64,000 bases of DNA, taken from positions 62,001 to 126,000 of the forward strand of contig JAPPPQ010000013.1 in assembly GCA_028817435.1 (NCBI GenBank), written 5' to 3'. Origin of the DNA: Deltaproteobacteria bacterium (GTDB taxonomy: Bacteria; Myxococcota_A; UBA9160; UBA6930). The notes below the pieces were generated by a model. That model searched no databases. It saw only the letters and a list, made by a program, of their open reading frames with translations, and had not been told where the DNA came from. Positions 55,750-64,000 of this stretch are shown here, piece after piece (positions within the stretch are counted from its first letter, which is position 1; every line of letters starts with the position of its first letter). A program made the translations under genes and the position numbers.

Positions 55750-56763
55750 TCAGCCCTCCCGAGGGGAAACTGCGGGCCGGGGCGGCTGGGAGGGATCTTC
55801 GAGGAAGCAGCGCGATTGGCCGCCGGAGGCGCAGTCGTAGAGGGGCGGCTTTTCCCGGCGGCAGCGGTCGAAGGTTTTGGGGCAGCGGGTGTGGAAGCGG
55901 CAGCCGGGGGGGGGCGCGGCGGGGGACGGGACATCGCCCAGCACGCCCAGCGCACAGTGGCGGCGCTGGGGATCCACCGAGGGCGCGGCGGCGAGCAGGC
56001 CCTGGGTGTAGGGATGGGCGGGCGCTTCGAAGATGCGCCGGGTGGGGCCGCGCTCGACGATCTGCCCCAGATACATGACGGCTACCTCATCGGCCAGATA
56101 GCGCACCACCGAGAGATCGTGGGTGATGAACAGGTAAGCCAGGTTCAGTTCGCGCTGCAGCTCGCCGAGCAGATTCAAAATTTGCGCCTGAATGGAGACA
56201 TCCAGGGCGGACACGGCCTCGTCGCAGATCACCAGCTCGGGTTCGACGGCCAGCGCGCGGGCAATGCCAATGCGCTGGCGCTGCCCGCCCGAAAGCTCGT
56301 GGGGGTAGCGCCACAGGTGATCGGCATCGAGCTGCACGCGCTGCAGCAATTCCACCACGCGCTCGGTGCGGCGGCGCGGACCGCCGCCAATGCCGAAGGA
56401 GCGCATGCCCTCTGCCACCAGATCGCGCACGCGCATGCGGGGGTTCAGCGAAGCCATCGGATCCTGAAACACAATCTGCATGCGCTGCCGGAATTGGCGC
56501 AGCTCCCGCGAGGGCTGCGCCAGCAAATCCACGCCGTCAAAGCGGACGCTGCCCGCTTGGGGTTGCTCCAGCCGCAGAATAGAGCGCCCCACCGTCGTCT
56601 TGCCGCAGCCGGATTCGCCCACCAGCGCCACCGTCTGCCCCACGCGCACCGTCAAATCCACGCCATCCACAGCGCGAATGTGCCCCACCACGCGCCGCCG
56701 CAACCCCTGCCGCACCGGAAACCAGGTGCGCAGCCCCTCCACCTCCAGCAGCGCCGCGCTCAC
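55750..56763 (-). CDS. dppF: Peptide ABC transporter ATP-binding protein, DppF/OppF-type
   Basis: The 337-residue ATPase of a dipeptide/oligopeptide importer has Walker A GESGCGKT, Q-loop IVFQDPMASLNP, signature ELSGGQRQRIGIARAL, Walker B VICDEAVSALD and the H-loop FITHDL. The C-terminal oligopeptide domain is present: APAHPYTQGLLAA, then CRFHTRCP and other Cys. The GTG start at 56763 overlaps the stop codon of the preceding dppD-Mrr fusion (GTGA), so ribosomes that finish the nuclease domain probably reinitiate here. It should pair with the DppD-type half to energise the permeases. Confidence 0.93.
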   Translation of the reverse strand: MSAALLEVEGLRTWFPVRQGLRRRVVGHIRAVDGVDLTVRVGQTVALVGESGCGKTTVGRSILRLEQPQAGSVRFDGVDLLAQPSRELRQFRQRMQIVFQDPMASLNPRMRVRDLVAEGMRSFGIGGGPRRRTERVVELLQRVQLDADHLWRYPHELSGGQRQRIGIARALAVEPELVICDEAVSALDVSIQAQILNLLGELQRELNLAYLFITHDLSVVRYLADEVAVMYLGQIVERGPTRRIFEAPAHPYTQGLLAAAPSVDPQRRHCALGVLGDVPSPAAPPPGCRFHTRCPKTFDRCRREKPPLYDCASGGQSRCFLEDPSQPPRPAVSPREG

Positions 56764-57665
56764 GGGTGAACCTCGTATTCAGACAAATCAATCTCGCCTT
56801 CAGATACCAACCAGGAGAGCTCATCGCCATCCATGAGGTGAATTCCAAACCGAGCCGCTTCCTCCTTTGCCGACGAGGTGAAAACCGAAGTGGTCAAGAA
56901 GACCCCCGTCTTGGCGTTATTCAGCTTCATTGCCTCGTAAAACTCGCGAATCGATGAGGCGTCAACCGAATTGCCTCCGGCATAGCGCACTGCCTGCATA
57001 TAGACTGGAAAAATCTCCGGCGGGGCATCGTAAACGCTACCGCTTTCAACGTCACCAGTGTGATCCAACAACCCAACGTCACCTCCCAAGTCGAATATGC
57101 TAATCAGAATCTGGCCAGCCATGCTATTGAATTCAAAGCGATTCAACCTCCGTATGCGTTCAAGCTTTTCCTCCACGTCGCTCGTAGGCAGCGACATTTC
57201 GGCTTCCACTGTGGGCGCTGGGGAGCTCGCAGCATCACTAACCCGCCGCCAGCACCACGAGTATTCAGATATCAACTGAATGATCTCATCGCCATCCACA
57301 AGGGAAATTCCCAGCTTCCTTGCTGCGCTTTTTGCATCCTTGGTGAACCCCGAAGTAGCGAAGAAGATCCCCTCATCTCCGTCATACTGCCTTATTGCCC
57401 CGGAAAATCCATTAATATCAGGCCCCCCAACCCGCCTTCCGCCGGGTTCCCAACACTTCGCTTGCACGCAGATGGTCCGTTCCTTATCCAAATGAATGAC
57501 ACCGTCCACACCCTTGTCCTTGTTTCCGGTTACCTCCCCGGCTTCGGCAGGCAGATCGTGCTTGGCAAGCATCAAATCAACAGCCAATTGCTCGAAAATC
57601 TTAGGCTTAGGAGCCAGCAGCCTTGTGATATCGCCAAGCTTAAGGCCCTCTACCACATCAGCTTC
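56760..57665 (-). other. Acquired low-G+C segment encoding the tandem Mrr domains
   Basis: G+C drops sharply at about 57665 and recovers at about 56760, exactly where the ATPase ends and dppF starts. Codon use changes to include TTA, ATA and AAA, which are rare in the neighbours. I see no flanking inverted or direct repeats and no transposase. The in-frame join and conserved GTGA overlap point to insertion by recombination between dppD and dppF, later made seamless. Confidence 0.7.
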
Positions 57666-58667
57666 TTGGCGCTCGACGGCGAAGCAGAAGGCGCGGTGCC
57701 CCGGACCCACCTGCGTGGCTTCGGGAATCTGCGCGGCGCAGGGGTCGAAGCGCTCGGGGCAGCGGGTGGCGAAGCGGCAGCCGGTGGGCCATTCCGAAGG
57801 CGGCGGCACCACGCCGGGAATCTCTTCCAGACGCTCCCCCGGCCGGGCCAGCGACGGCATGGAGCGCAGCAGGCCGCGGGTGTAGGGGTGGCGCGGCGCG
57901 CCGAGCAGCGCTTTGCGCGGCGCTTCTTCGACGATGCGCCCGGCATACATGACGGCGACGCGGTCGGCGAGCTCGTTCACAATGCCGAGATCGTGAGTGA
58001 TGAGCAAAATCGCCGTGCCGAGATCGCGCTGCAACTCGCGCAGCAGTTCGAGAATCTGCGCCTGGATGGTCACATCCAGCGCGGTGGTGGGCTCGTCGGC
58101 GATCAACACGCGGGGCTCTGTGGCAATGGCCATGGCAATGCACACGCGCTGCTTCACGCCCCCCGAAAGCTGGTGGGGATAGGCGTGCAGGCGCTGCACC
58201 GGATCGGGAATGCCCACCTTGGCGAACAACTCGGCGGTGCGCGCCCGCGCCGCCCTGCCGCTCACCCGCGCGTGCAGCCGAATCGCCTCCACCACTTGGC
58301 TGCCCACCGTGGCAACCGGCGACAGGCTGGTCATCGGCTCCTGAAAGATCATCGAAAGCTCGCCGCCGCGCACCGCGCGCATGGCGGGCACCGGCAGCGG
58401 CAACAGCTCGCGCCCGGCCAAACGCACGCTGCCCGCATCGGTGCGGCCGGGCCGCGGCACCAGGCGCATCAGCGCCAGCGCCGAAACCGATTTGCCGCTG
58501 CCCGATTCGCCCACCAGCGCCAGCGCCTCTCCCGCGGCAATCTGCAAATCCAGCCCGTCCACCACCGGCGTCCGCGCCGCCGCCGCGCCGGGCGGCGCGG
58601 GAAACGAGACCCGCAGCCCCTCGGCCTCAAGGGCCGCTGCGCCCTTCGCCGCGGATGCAGCGCTCAT
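56760..58667 (-). CDS. dppD: DppD-type ABC ATPase fused to two Mrr-like restriction endonuclease domains
   Basis: Residues 1-335 are a complete DppD-type ATPase: Walker A GESGSGKS (53-60), signature QLSGGVKQR (166-174), Walker [12 protein letters not shown] (188-198), THDL (224-227) and the C-terminal oligopeptide/Cys domain ending [12 protein letters not shown]. Instead of stopping, the frame continues. Residues 357-470 form an Mrr-like nuclease (FEQLA, GVDGVI with Asp388, CVQAKCW with Gln402 and Lys404, [17 protein letters not shown]). Residues 511-622 are a second copy ([31 protein letters not shown]) in which the catalytic Lys is Val560. The nuclease-coding DNA has lower G+C (30 of 60 at 57061-57120). 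The ATG at 58667 overlaps the dppC stop (ATGA). An internal GTG at codon 338 could start a separate nuclease, but no stop separates the parts. Confidence 0.88.
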   Translation of the reverse strand: MSAASAAKGAAALEAEGLRVSFPAPPGAAAARTPVVDGLDLQIAAGEALALVGESGSGKSVSALALMRLVPRPGRTDAGSVRLAGRELLPLPVPAMRAVRGGELSMIFQEPMTSLSPVATVGSQVVEAIRLHARVSGRAARARTAELFAKVGIPDPVQRLHAYPHQLSGGVKQRVCIAMAIATEPRVLIADEPTTALDVTIQAQILELLRELQRDLGTAILLITHDLGIVNELADRVAVMYAGRIVEEAPRKALLGAPRHPYTRGLLRSMPSLARPGERLEEIPGVVPPPSEWPTGCRFATRCPERFDPCAAQIPEATQVGPGHRAFCFAVERQEADVVEGLKLGDITRLLAPKPKIFEQLAVDLMLAKHDLPAEAGEVTGNKDKGVDGVIHLDKERTICVQAKCWEPGGRRVGGPDINGFSGAIRQYDGDEGIFFATSGFTKDAKSAARKLGISLVDGDEIIQLISEYSWCWRRVSDAASSPAPTVEAEMSLPTSDVEEKLERIRRLNRFEFNSMAGQILISIFDLGGDVGLLDHTGDVESGSVYDAPPEIFPVYMQAVRYAGGNSVDASSIREFYEAMKLNNAKTGVFLTTSVFTSSAKEEAARFGIHLMDGDELSWLVSEGEIDLSEYEVHP

Positions 58668-59692
58668 GCGCGCTCCCGCAATGTGCGCGGATCGAGAATG
58701 TCGCGCAGCGCATCGCCCACATAATTGACGGCGAGCAGCAACCCGAACATGGCGGCACCGGCGGCCGTGATGTTCCACCAGATAATCGGATCCCGGGAAA
58801 GTTCATTGCGCGCCTGATCAATCATCTGCCCCCAGCTTCCATCCACGCCAATGCCAAGGTAAGCCAGGATGGTCTCCGAAAGCACCAGACTCGAAAACAA
58901 CAGCACGAAAGTCACAATGACCAAATGCATGAGGTTTGGCAGAATGTGGCGGAACAAAATGCGCAAATGCGAAGTCCCCAGCGCGAGCGCGGCCTGCACA
59001 TAGTCCAGCTCGCGCAGCTTCAGCGTTTCGCCCCGGGCCACGCGGCACAGCCCCACCCAACTGGTAATGCCAAGCGCCACGCAGACCTGCCAGGTGCCGC
59101 GGCCCAGCACAATTACCAGGGCAATGAGCAGCAACAGCGAGGGAATGGAGGCCAGCGTGGACATGACGAAGAAGACGATATCGTCCAGGCGGCGGCCGAA
59201 GTAACCGGCGGTCACGCCGAGCAGCAGCGCCAGTGGAATGGTAATGGCGCTGGTGAAGCCGCCGATGAGCAGCGCCACCCGCACGCCCTTGAGCGTCCGG
59301 TGCAGCACATCCCGGCCCAGAATGTCGGTGCCGAACCAGTGACCGCCGGGCGCGCGCAGCGGCTCGTCGCCGTAGAAAGAGCCGCGCGCCAGGGGCGCGG
59401 AATAGCTGCTCTCGCGCGGCGTATCCGCAAAGGCGCGGTCAATCACGCTGCGCGCCTCGTGGGCCGAAAGCGAGTCCTCGCCCGCCCCTGCGCCGCCCAC
59501 CCAGGAAAACGAATCGAGCAGCGCCACCGCCACATACAGCGCAATCACCAACAGCGAAAAGCGCCGCCGCCGCCACAACTCGCCCAGGGCCTCGGACCAC
59601 ATGCGGTTGCGGCGGAGGAGAAGGAAGGCGAGCGGAGCGCCAACGAACAGCAGCGCCAGCACCAACAGATTGGCAAGGATGTGCGATTCCAT
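58664..59692 (-). CDS. dppC: Peptide ABC transporter permease, DppC-type
   Basis: The 342-residue inner-membrane permease has an extra N-terminal helix, a second helix, a periplasmic segment with GTDILGRDVLHRTLKG, then the conserved core; the EAA-like loop is around VQAALALGTSHLRILFRHIL. The C-terminal AVNYVGDALRDILDPR is the DppC/OppC ending. The longer N-terminal part with a small Arg-rich loop is slightly unusual. It starts three bases after the dppB stop and its own stop overlaps dppD. With DppB it forms the translocation pore. Confidence 0.93.
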   Translation of the reverse strand: MESHILANLLVLALLFVGAPLAFLLLRRNRMWSEALGELWRRRRFSLLVIALYVAVALLDSFSWVGGAGAGEDSLSAHEARSVIDRAFADTPRESSYSAPLARGSFYGDEPLRAPGGHWFGTDILGRDVLHRTLKGVRVALLIGGFTSAITIPLALLLGVTAGYFGRRLDDIVFFVMSTLASIPSLLLLIALVIVLGRGTWQVCVALGITSWVGLCRVARGETLKLRELDYVQAALALGTSHLRILFRHILPNLMHLVIVTFVLLFSSLVLSETILAYLGIGVDGSWGQMIDQARNELSRDPIIWWNITAAGAAMFGLLLAVNYVGDALRDILDPRTLRERA

Positions 59693-59695
59693 TCG

Positions 59696-60658
59696 TTACT
59701 CCAGCCGCACGCGCGGGTCCACAAAGGCGTAGGAAATATCGGTGGCAATTTGCCCCCCAATGAAAGCCAGCGCGCCAATGAACACCATCACGCGCAGCGT
59801 GGCGAAATCGTTGTTGCGAATGGCATCCACGGTGAGCGTCCCCAGCCCCGGAATGCCGAAGAAGGATTCCAGCAACAGCGAGCCGACGAAGAGAAAGGGA
59901 ATCGCCAGCACCACCCGCGTCATTACCGGGATCAGGCTGTTGCGCAGCACATGGCGCAGCATCACGCGCATTTCGCCCGCGCCCTTGGCCCGCGCCGTGC
60001 GCACATAATCGCGGCCCGTCTCTTCCACAAAGACGGTGCGGTAAAAGCGGACATCGCCGCCCACCACGCCGAGCAGCCCCACCAGCACCGGCAGCGCCAA
60101 AAAGCGCGCCACCACAACGGGCGCGGGATCAAAACCCGAGATGGGAAACCAGCGCAGCAATTTGCCGATCAGAAACTGCCCGCCGATGATGTAGAGCAGC
60201 AGCGAGACGCTCATGCCCAGCACGCACAAAAAGACTCCCGTCGCATCTATGTAGGTATCCCGGAAAAATGCGACGAAGAGCCCGAACAGCAGCGCAATGA
60301 CCAGCCCCACCAGAAACAGCGGCACCGTGAGCGACAAGGTCGGCCCCACGCCCTCGGCAAGGCGGCGCGCAATGGGCGTATCGTCGGTGTCGCTTCGGCC
60401 AAAGTCAAAAGTCAGCATGCGCGCGTAGTGGTCGAAGAGCTGGTTGTCCGCCGGCTGCTGCCAGGGCCAGAGCGGGCGGTCGTAGCCGTGGCTGGCAATC
60501 CAGATGTCAATGGCTTCCTGCCGGGCCTTTTCGCCCAGCGCGCGGCGCGCAATGTCCTCGGGCTTCGCCACGGCAAAGAACAGCACAAAGAGCAGCAGCA
60601 GCACGCCAAGCACCACCAACACGCCGTAGCCGAGCCGCCGCGCAACGTAGGCCAGCAT
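59696..60658 (-). CDS. dppB: Peptide ABC transporter permease, DppB-type
   Basis: The 320-residue permease begins MLAYVARRLGYGVLVVLGVL as DppB proteins do. It has TDDTPIARRLAEGVGPTLSL, the EAA loop YVRTARAKGAGEMRVMLRHVL, and a C-terminal DISYAFVDPRVRL. Six helices are predicted. Its start lies immediately after the substrate-binding protein stop, without a spacer. It is one of the four proteins forming the importer complex, and context gives peptide or a peptide-like substrate. Confidence 0.94.
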   Translation of the reverse strand: MLAYVARRLGYGVLVVLGVLLLLFVLFFAVAKPEDIARRALGEKARQEAIDIWIASHGYDRPLWPWQQPADNQLFDHYARMLTFDFGRSDTDDTPIARRLAEGVGPTLSLTVPLFLVGLVIALLFGLFVAFFRDTYIDATGVFLCVLGMSVSLLLYIIGGQFLIGKLLRWFPISGFDPAPVVVARFLALPVLVGLLGVVGGDVRFYRTVFVEETGRDYVRTARAKGAGEMRVMLRHVLRNSLIPVMTRVVLAIPFLFVGSLLLESFFGIPGLGTLTVDAIRNNDFATLRVMVFIGALAFIGGQIATDISYAFVDPRVRLE

Positions 60659-62701
60659 CTACTGCCGCTCCCGCAAAAAAGTGCGCACGCCGGGCACCAG
60701 CGCGGCCAGCACCAGCCCGGCCAGCGCATAGGCAGGCCAGGTGAGCGGCTCGTTCCACGAAAGGCGCAGCGCCGCGCGCCGTTCGGGTTCAATATCGTAA
60801 TACTTATACATGGGATGGGACATACCGAAGGGCTTGACATTGTGCAGCCAGCCATGGGAAAGCTGGTAATCCACCACATGGTAGAGCTCAATCCAGGGCC
60901 GCTCCTCTTCGAGAATCTTCACCATTTCGCCAATCAGCCGCTGCCGCTCGGCATCGTTGCCGCGCAGCGCCATTTCGGCAAAGAGCTTTTCGTAGCGCTG
61001 GTCGCAGAAGTTTGAGGTGTTGGGGCCGCCCGCGGTGGAGCGCCGCATATCGCAGGTGAGCAAAAACAGGAAGTTTTCGGGATCGGGGTAGTCCGCCGAC
61101 CAGCCCCAGAAGAAAATCTGGTAGGCGAGCCGCTCCACCTTGGCCTGAAACTCGTTGTAGGTGGTGGCTTGCAGCCTCACATCCACGCCGATCTTGCGCC
61201 ACTCATCCACAAAATACTGCCGCTCCAGAAGCTGCTGCGAGTTCAGCGTGTAGGTATCGAAGCTGAGCCGCAGCGGGCTGCCCGTGTCGGGATCAATGCC
61301 GCCGGGATACCCCGCCTCAATCAGCAGCTCGCGGGCGCGGCTGCGCTTGGCGTCCTGCTGCTGCCGGTAGGGGTTCCGGTAATCGGGGTTGTAGCCGAAG
61401 ATCACCGGCGGCAGCGGCGTCTGCGCCGGCACGCCGCGGCCGTTCAGAAACAGCTCAATCCACGGCTCCGAACTCACCGCCAGACTCAGCGCCTGGCGCA
61501 GCTTGCGCCCGCGCTCTCCGGCGGGCGCGCCGAGCACCGGATCTTCCATGTTGATGCCGAGGTAGAACACCGAAGGCGCCACGCTGCGCGCCAGCCGAAT
61601 GCCGCGCTGGCGCATCTGCGGCGAGAGCCGGTCCGCCTGGATCACCTGGTCGAAGCTCTCCTTGATAATGCTCGAAGCGTCGTAATAGCCCTGCAGAAAC
61701 TTGTTGAAGCGCGGAATGCTCTCCTTCTCCAGGCGAATCTCAATGCGGTCCAAAAAGGGCAGCGCGCGCCCCCGGTAAGCAGCGCCGAGCAAATCTCCCT
61801 CTGCGTCGCCCGGCGCGCCGCGCTCGGGATAGCGCGCGCCCAGCGCATCGGGATGGCGCAGCCCATACCAGTGCGGATTGCGCTCCAGCACCAGACGCAA
61901 ATGCTTGTTGTATTCCCGAACATAAAAAGGCCCCGTGCCCACCGGATGATCGGCGAAGCGGTCGCGCCCTTCATTGCCGTTGTAGAATTGCACCGCCTCC
62001 CAGGCCACCGGCGTCGTGAATTCCATGGCGAACCAGTAGAGAATCTGCGGATAGGGACGCGCCAGCGTAATTTCCAGTTCGTAGCGGCTCGGCGTGCGCA
62101 CGCCCTCCATGCCGCCCAGCGCCGCATACTGCTTGTGGGCGGGAAGCTCGGCAAAAGCGGGGTCGAGCTCGCGGCGGAGAATCAACCGCTCGCGGAATTC
62201 GCGGAAGCCCTGCACGGCAGAAAACGCGTCGGTCACCTGCACCTTCAGCGCCGGATCTGCCAAACGCATGAGCTGAAAAGCCACATCGGCAGAAGTCGCC
62301 TCGCGGCTGCGGCGCCCTGCCCCGCCCAGCTCGAAGCATGGATCTGGCCCGAAGCCAATGCCGCTGCGCATTTCGAAGCGATACCGCACGCGCCCATCCT
62401 CAAGCCGCTGCGGCTCGGGCACCGCCCGCGCCAGGCCCGGCCCCAATTCGTAGGGGCGCTTCAAATAGTGATACTCCAGCAGCGAGTCATAGACGCTGCC
62501 GGTGACCTTGTGCGCCGAGACATTGTAAGCCTCGGCGGGATCCAGCGTGCGGTGCGCCTCCCGGAACACCGTGTAGTAGATCTTGTGCGCGGCATCCCCC
62601 GGCGGATAGGGATCGTTGCTGCACGCCGCCGCCAGCAACAGGGCCGGAAGCAGCGTCCGCGCCAGGGCGCGGGCGCGGATGTTGCGGGCGCGCTCGCTCA
62701 T
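60659..62701 (-). CDS. Peptide ABC transporter substrate-binding lipoprotein (SBP family 5) with C-terminal membrane helix
   Basis: The 680-residue family-5 solute-binding protein has a lipoprotein signal (LLLAAACS, Cys near residue 27) and family segments such as VYDSLLEYHYL, HPVGTGPFYVREYN, NPYRQQQDAKRSRARELLIEAGY and FFWGWSADYPDPENF. It is longer than most (about 500-600) and ends in a second hydrophobic helix, WPAYALAGLVLAALVPG, with a basic tail, so both ends may be membrane-bound. The ATG at 62701 overlaps the stop of the upstream LolB-like gene (ATGA). Ligand likely a peptide; not certain. Confidence 0.9.
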   Translation of the reverse strand: MSERARNIRARALARTLLPALLLAAACSNDPYPPGDAAHKIYYTVFREAHRTLDPAEAYNVSAHKVTGSVYDSLLEYHYLKRPYELGPGLARAVPEPQRLEDGRVRYRFEMRSGIGFGPDPCFELGGAGRRSREATSADVAFQLMRLADPALKVQVTDAFSAVQGFREFRERLILRRELDPAFAELPAHKQYAALGGMEGVRTPSRYELEITLARPYPQILYWFAMEFTTPVAWEAVQFYNGNEGRDRFADHPVGTGPFYVREYNKHLRLVLERNPHWYGLRHPDALGARYPERGAPGDAEGDLLGAAYRGRALPFLDRIEIRLEKESIPRFNKFLQGYYDASSIIKESFDQVIQADRLSPQMRQRGIRLARSVAPSVFYLGINMEDPVLGAPAGERGRKLRQALSLAVSSEPWIELFLNGRGVPAQTPLPPVIFGYNPDYRNPYRQQQDAKRSRARELLIEAGYPGGIDPDTGSPLRLSFDTYTLNSQQLLERQYFVDEWRKIGVDVRLQATTYNEFQAKVERLAYQIFFWGWSADYPDPENFLFLLTCDMRRSTAGGPNTSNFCDQRYEKLFAEMALRGNDAERQRLIGEMVKILEEERPWIELYHVVDYQLSHGWLHNVKPFGMSHPMYKYYDIEPERRAALRLSWNEPLTWPAYALAGLVLAALVPGVRTFLRERQ

Positions 62702-63492
62702 TTTTCCGCCTCCCGCCCGGAGGATACACCCTTCCGCCGCGCCGAGAGCCGAAACACGCCGGGGGAAAATTCCGGGGCAAGCTCCACCTGGCGCAGGGTG
62801 AGCCGGGCGCGCGCGCCGCTCTGCGGAATCCGCAGCTCCAGGCGATGGGGAAAAGCCGCGCCGCCTGCGGTGCCGCGCCAGTCGTCGTAGTGCACCTGCA
62901 AATGCGCATTGCCGCCGCAGCGCCCCGGCTCTCCCGGCGCGGCCCAGCACAGCAGGCGCAGCCGCCCCCGCCGGTCAAAGCGCGCGGCGAAATCGGCGAA
63001 GCGCAGCTCCAGCGCGCCGCGCGGGCCAGAGCGCGCGCCGCGCAAACGCTCTGCGCCGGGCAAAAGCGGCGCGGCCAGCAGCAAGCCCACGGCCTGCTCC
63101 GGCGCAAGCGGCAGGCCCAGGTCGCGCAGCAAATCTTCGTGAAACTCGCCCCGCGCAAGCCCGCGCCTCCCGGCCCGGTAAAGGTCGTAGTGCGCGCCGT
63201 CGGTAGCCAGCGCCAGCGCCCGCCCGCCCAGCGGGCCGATGGCCTCCACCCGCAGCCGCGCGGGCCGCGCAACCAGCACCAGCAAATCGAAGAAGCTCTC
63301 GCCCCGCTCCCCCGAAAGCCCAATGCGCGCCCGCCCGCGCAGCGCCGAAACCGCTCCGGCCCGGGATTGCGCCTCTGCCAGCACCTGCTCTGCGCGCGCG
63401 GGGTTCGCCGGCAGCGAAAAGGATTCCGGCGCCGTCCGGCAGCCGGCCAGCGCCAGCCACAACGCGGCGCAGCCCAGTGCGGCGCGCTTCAC
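62698..63492 (-). CDS. LolB/DUF4292-like lipoprotein
   Basis: The 264-residue predicted lipoprotein (LALAGC lipobox near residue 18) has a beta-rich body with SALRGRARIGLSGERGESFFDLLVLVARPARLRVEAIGPLGG, the pattern of LolB-like outer-membrane lipoproteins that accept lipoproteins from LolA. In many genomes this gene follows a TPR-repeat gene, as here. The GTG at 63492 overlaps the TPR gene stop (GTGA), and its own stop overlaps the substrate-binding protein start, tying envelope biogenesis genes to the peptide importer. Function by similarity only. Confidence 0.7.
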   Translation of the reverse strand: MKRAALGCAALWLALAGCRTAPESFSLPANPARAEQVLAEAQSRAGAVSALRGRARIGLSGERGESFFDLLVLVARPARLRVEAIGPLGGRALALATDGAHYDLYRAGRRGLARGEFHEDLLRDLGLPLAPEQAVGLLLAAPLLPGAERLRGARSGPRGALELRFADFAARFDRRGRLRLLCWAAPGEPGRCGGNAHLQVHYDDWRGTAGGAAFPHRLELRIPQSGARARLTLRQVELAPEFSPGVFRLSARRKGVSSGREAEK

Positions 63493-64000
63493 GGCTTGCC
63501 GAATTCGACGCGCAGGCGGTCGAGCTTGCCGCGCAAATCGGGTTGCTCGTCCTGCCGGGGCTTTTGCCGCAGGGCCTCCTCATACATTTGCAGCGCCTCG
63601 CGGCGGCGGCCGAGCAAAAAATAGGCGTCGCCCAAGTGCTCGGAGATCACCGGATCGCCGCCGCCGCCAATGCGCTCTGCCGCCCGCTTCAATTGCACCA
63701 CGGCGCGCCGCAACCAAACGCGCCCCTCGGCCACGCGCCCCGCCTCAATAAGCGGCCGCGCGCGCATATAATAGACCCAGCCCAGGCTGTCGAGAATGTG
63801 CCCCTCTTCGGGGCGCTGCTTCAGCGCGCGCTCAATCAGCGCCTCGGCCTCGTCCAGCCGCTCGCCGCGCTCGGCCCAGGTGTAGCCAATGTAATTGAGC
63901 GCATCGGCGTGATTGGGATCGCTCTCAATGGCGCGGTGCATCACCTGCAGCGCGCGCTCCGAATCTCCGGATTCGCCGTGCAGCAGGCCCAGGTTGTAGA
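63489..64000 (-). CDS. TPR-repeat protein (C-terminal part, cut by window edge)
   Basis: The visible 170 residues hold at least three tetratricopeptide units, for example around HADALNYIGYTWAERGERLDEA, GHILDSLGWVYYMRARPLIE and SEHLGDAYFLLGRRREALQMYE. The reading frame stays open to base 64000, so the N-terminus is missing. Such proteins upstream of LolB-like genes are usually exported and may act in outer-membrane assembly. It is the most upstream visible gene of the chain that leads into the peptide importer. Confidence 0.85.
   Translation of the reverse strand, partial: YNLGLLHGESGDSERALQVMHRAIESDPNHADALNYIGYTWAERGERLDEAEALIERALKQRPEEGHILDSLGWVYYMRARPLIEAGRVAEGRVWLRRAVVQLKRAAERIGGGGDPVISEHLGDAYFLLGRRREALQMYEEALRQKPRQDEQPDLRGKLDRLRVEFGKP

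Noticed and set aside
57060-58724. 554-codon plus-strand frame over the dppD-Mrr gene
   Set aside because: It is antisense to recognised ATPase and nuclease motifs; the translated sequence is a composition artefact.

Overview
The window is a 64 kb piece of a G+C-rich (roughly two-thirds G+C by eye), gene-dense bacterial chromosome. I see no tRNA, rRNA, CRISPR array or insertion sequence. Many start codons are GTG, and at least a dozen adjacent genes overlap by four bases (GTGA or ATGA). The order xerC-hslV-hslU-argB followed by argG, the RpoZ sequence, and the mix of acyl-CoA synthetase, PhyH, flavin monooxygenase-like and xanthine-dehydrogenase-like genes suit a lineage formerly placed in the Deltaproteobacteria (Myxococcota, Desulfobacterota, SAR324 or Binatota-like). 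That placement is inference from gene order and protein style, not from a marker tree.

Layout. 1-1357: gliding/ABC-2 type transporter. 1398-11466: a minus-strand housekeeping block (dprA, xerC, hslV, hslU, argB, argG and a small unknown gene) interrupted between argB and argG by a large single-chain restriction-modification enzyme. 11607-15413: SMC condensin. 15414-16555: a phage-derived nuclease-like gene and the decayed remains of a tandem copy of it. 16586-21050: a two-gene ABC exporter with one degenerate ATP site, plus a glycosyltransferase. 21088-24171: a second single-chain restriction-modification enzyme. 24272-27862: flavin-type oxidoreductase, purM and a Rossmann-fold oxidoreductase. 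27859-32282: RND efflux pump and its adaptor. 32781-35926: sigma-70-family factor and a lipoprotein hydrolase. 35927-46835: uppP, acyl-CoA ligase, thrH, PhyH and GtrA-like genes, fatty-acid desaturase, ferredoxin, L-2-hydroxyglutarate oxidase, CaCA exchanger, PfkB kinase, metF and a PurN-like formyltransferase. 46836-48501: a Lys/Arg-repeat histone-like gene with a hairpin-rich leader, rpoZ and two small genes. 48515-51686: queuosine-precursor transporter family, YkgJ family, methyltransferase and SIMPL protein. 51704-55641: a three-subunit molybdenum hydroxylase whose FAD subunit carries a MoaD-like domain. 55750-64000: TPR protein, LolB-like lipoprotein and a complete dipeptide-type ABC importer.

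The most unusual item is in the importer operon. The DppD-type ATPase (56760-58667) continues in frame past its normal end into two Mrr-like restriction-endonuclease domains, encoded by DNA of visibly lower G+C. The first keeps the catalytic QAK motif and the second has QAV. The start of the next gene, dppF, overlaps the stop codon of this fusion, so the operon's translational coupling passes through the nuclease part. Other notable items are the MoaD-like/CoxM fusion with its Gly-Gly terminus buried, the structured leader of the histone-like gene, the decayed duplication near 15.6-16.6 kb, and two unrelated restriction enzymes lodged inside housekeeping neighbourhoods.
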